A stretch of DNA of 48,642 nucleotides from Dorea sp. 5-2 (GTDB lineage Bacteria > Bacillota > Clostridia > Lachnospirales > Lachnospiraceae). Made by a program: the position numbers and the translations under genes. Location: contig NZ_KE159792.1 in NCBI RefSeq assembly GCF_000403455.2, positions 26,748 to 75,389 of the forward strand. Direction: 5' to 3'. A model generated the notes under the pieces. That model was not told where the DNA came from. It did no database searches and saw only the letters and a list, made by a program, of their open reading frames with translations. Shown one piece after another: positions 48,441-48,642 of this stretch (position 1 is the first letter of the stretch; each line of letters starts with the position of its first letter).

Positions 48441-48642
48441 TTAAGTCACCATTACAAACTTCCCCGAAATCTCTTCGGGGAAGCCTTCTAAGAGACTTAA
48501 CAGGGCGCAGAGAATCCTCCTCTGCATTTTGAAGAGGTTCGCTGTAAGTACCGATAACGCTATTGAGGTGAGTTGTGTTTCCTCCAGTTTGGTTACTATT
48601 AATCCTAATCCATAACTATGTTTTTCAACACTGAATTCCCGC
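48435..48642 (-). mobile_element. End of an IS200/IS605-type element (possible omega-RNA region)
   Basis: The insertion interrupts the antitoxin gene near 48435. A perfect 10-bp hairpin with a 5-nt loop lies at about 48450-48474 (cttccccgaa / ttcggggaag). The following 170 bp have conserved structured-RNA character and no ORF start. This matches what I remember of the right end downstream of tnpB in Lachnospiraceae IS605-type elements, where the guide-carrying omega RNA ends at the border. tnpB itself would lie beyond the window. The assignment is from memory. Confidence 0.5.

Overview
The window looks like a chromosomal segment from a spore-forming, anaerobic Lachnospiraceae-type Clostridium (Firmicutes). 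The basis is sporulation genes (cwlD, a bofA-like gene beside a DUF2508 gene, a YaaH-like spore hydrolase), a reverse rubrerythrin with a Fur-family regulator, MecA, a Gram-positive Tad pilus locus, Clostridium-type Shine-Dalgarno and promoter sequences, and many families typical of Lachnospiraceae (DUF819, DUF1858, DUF5702, DUF6382, DUF6147, TSCPD). I cannot name the species. I saw no rRNA, tRNA or CRISPR array.

Layout. 0-3 kb is a decayed accessory zone: two broken AAA-ATPase genes, a coiled-coil gene and a MITE-like element. 3-8 kb holds an M42 aminopeptidase facing a DUF819 membrane protein, a GntR regulator and an AI-2E-family membrane protein. 8-15 kb holds a drug/peptide-type ABC exporter operon starting with an unannotated 50-aa membrane protein, an HxlR regulator/radical-SAM pair, a candidate type I toxin-antitoxin locus and an OmpR-type two-component system. 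15-19 kb is a sugar-type ABC importer whose binding-protein gene is frameshifted and sits behind a leader with a strong promoter, an 8-codon ORF and a hairpin. 19-24 kb is an AT-rich island: an AAA ATPase/TOPRIM pair resembling AbiL/PARIS-like phage defence, MNT/HEPN and zinc-finger antitoxin modules, an integrase remnant, and a 52-bp perfect direct repeat of the rubrerythrin 3' end that looks like attL/attR. 24-33 kb is mostly core: rubrerythrin, Fur, NlpC/P60 hydrolase, MecA, spore hydrolase, CwlD, Sua5, DUF2508 and BofA. 33-42 kb is one Tad/Flp pilus operon (TadZ, TadA, TadB, TadC, Flp, DUF5702, TadE, prepilin peptidase, a second TadE, DUF6382). 42-46.7 kb holds rhomboid, histidine kinase, HIT protein, ECF sigma, MurG and a putative anti-sigma gene. 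46.7-48.6 kb holds a DUF6147 secreted protein, a 550-bp stretch full of inverted repeats, a TSCPD protein, and an antitoxin gene cut by the end of what looks like an IS200/IS605-type element.

Most notable are two perfect inverted repeats with the geometry of DNA inversion switches. One has 28-bp arms around the ribosome-binding site and start codon of the tadE gene; inverting it would give another in-frame start codon but no Shine-Dalgarno. The other has 31-bp arms at 47.4 kb and an open reading frame in both orientations. Also notable are the complete RNA logic of the type I toxin locus, the island integrated at the rubrerythrin 3' end with its defence pair, and four 11-bp direct repeats that look like a response-regulator site in front of the ABC exporter.
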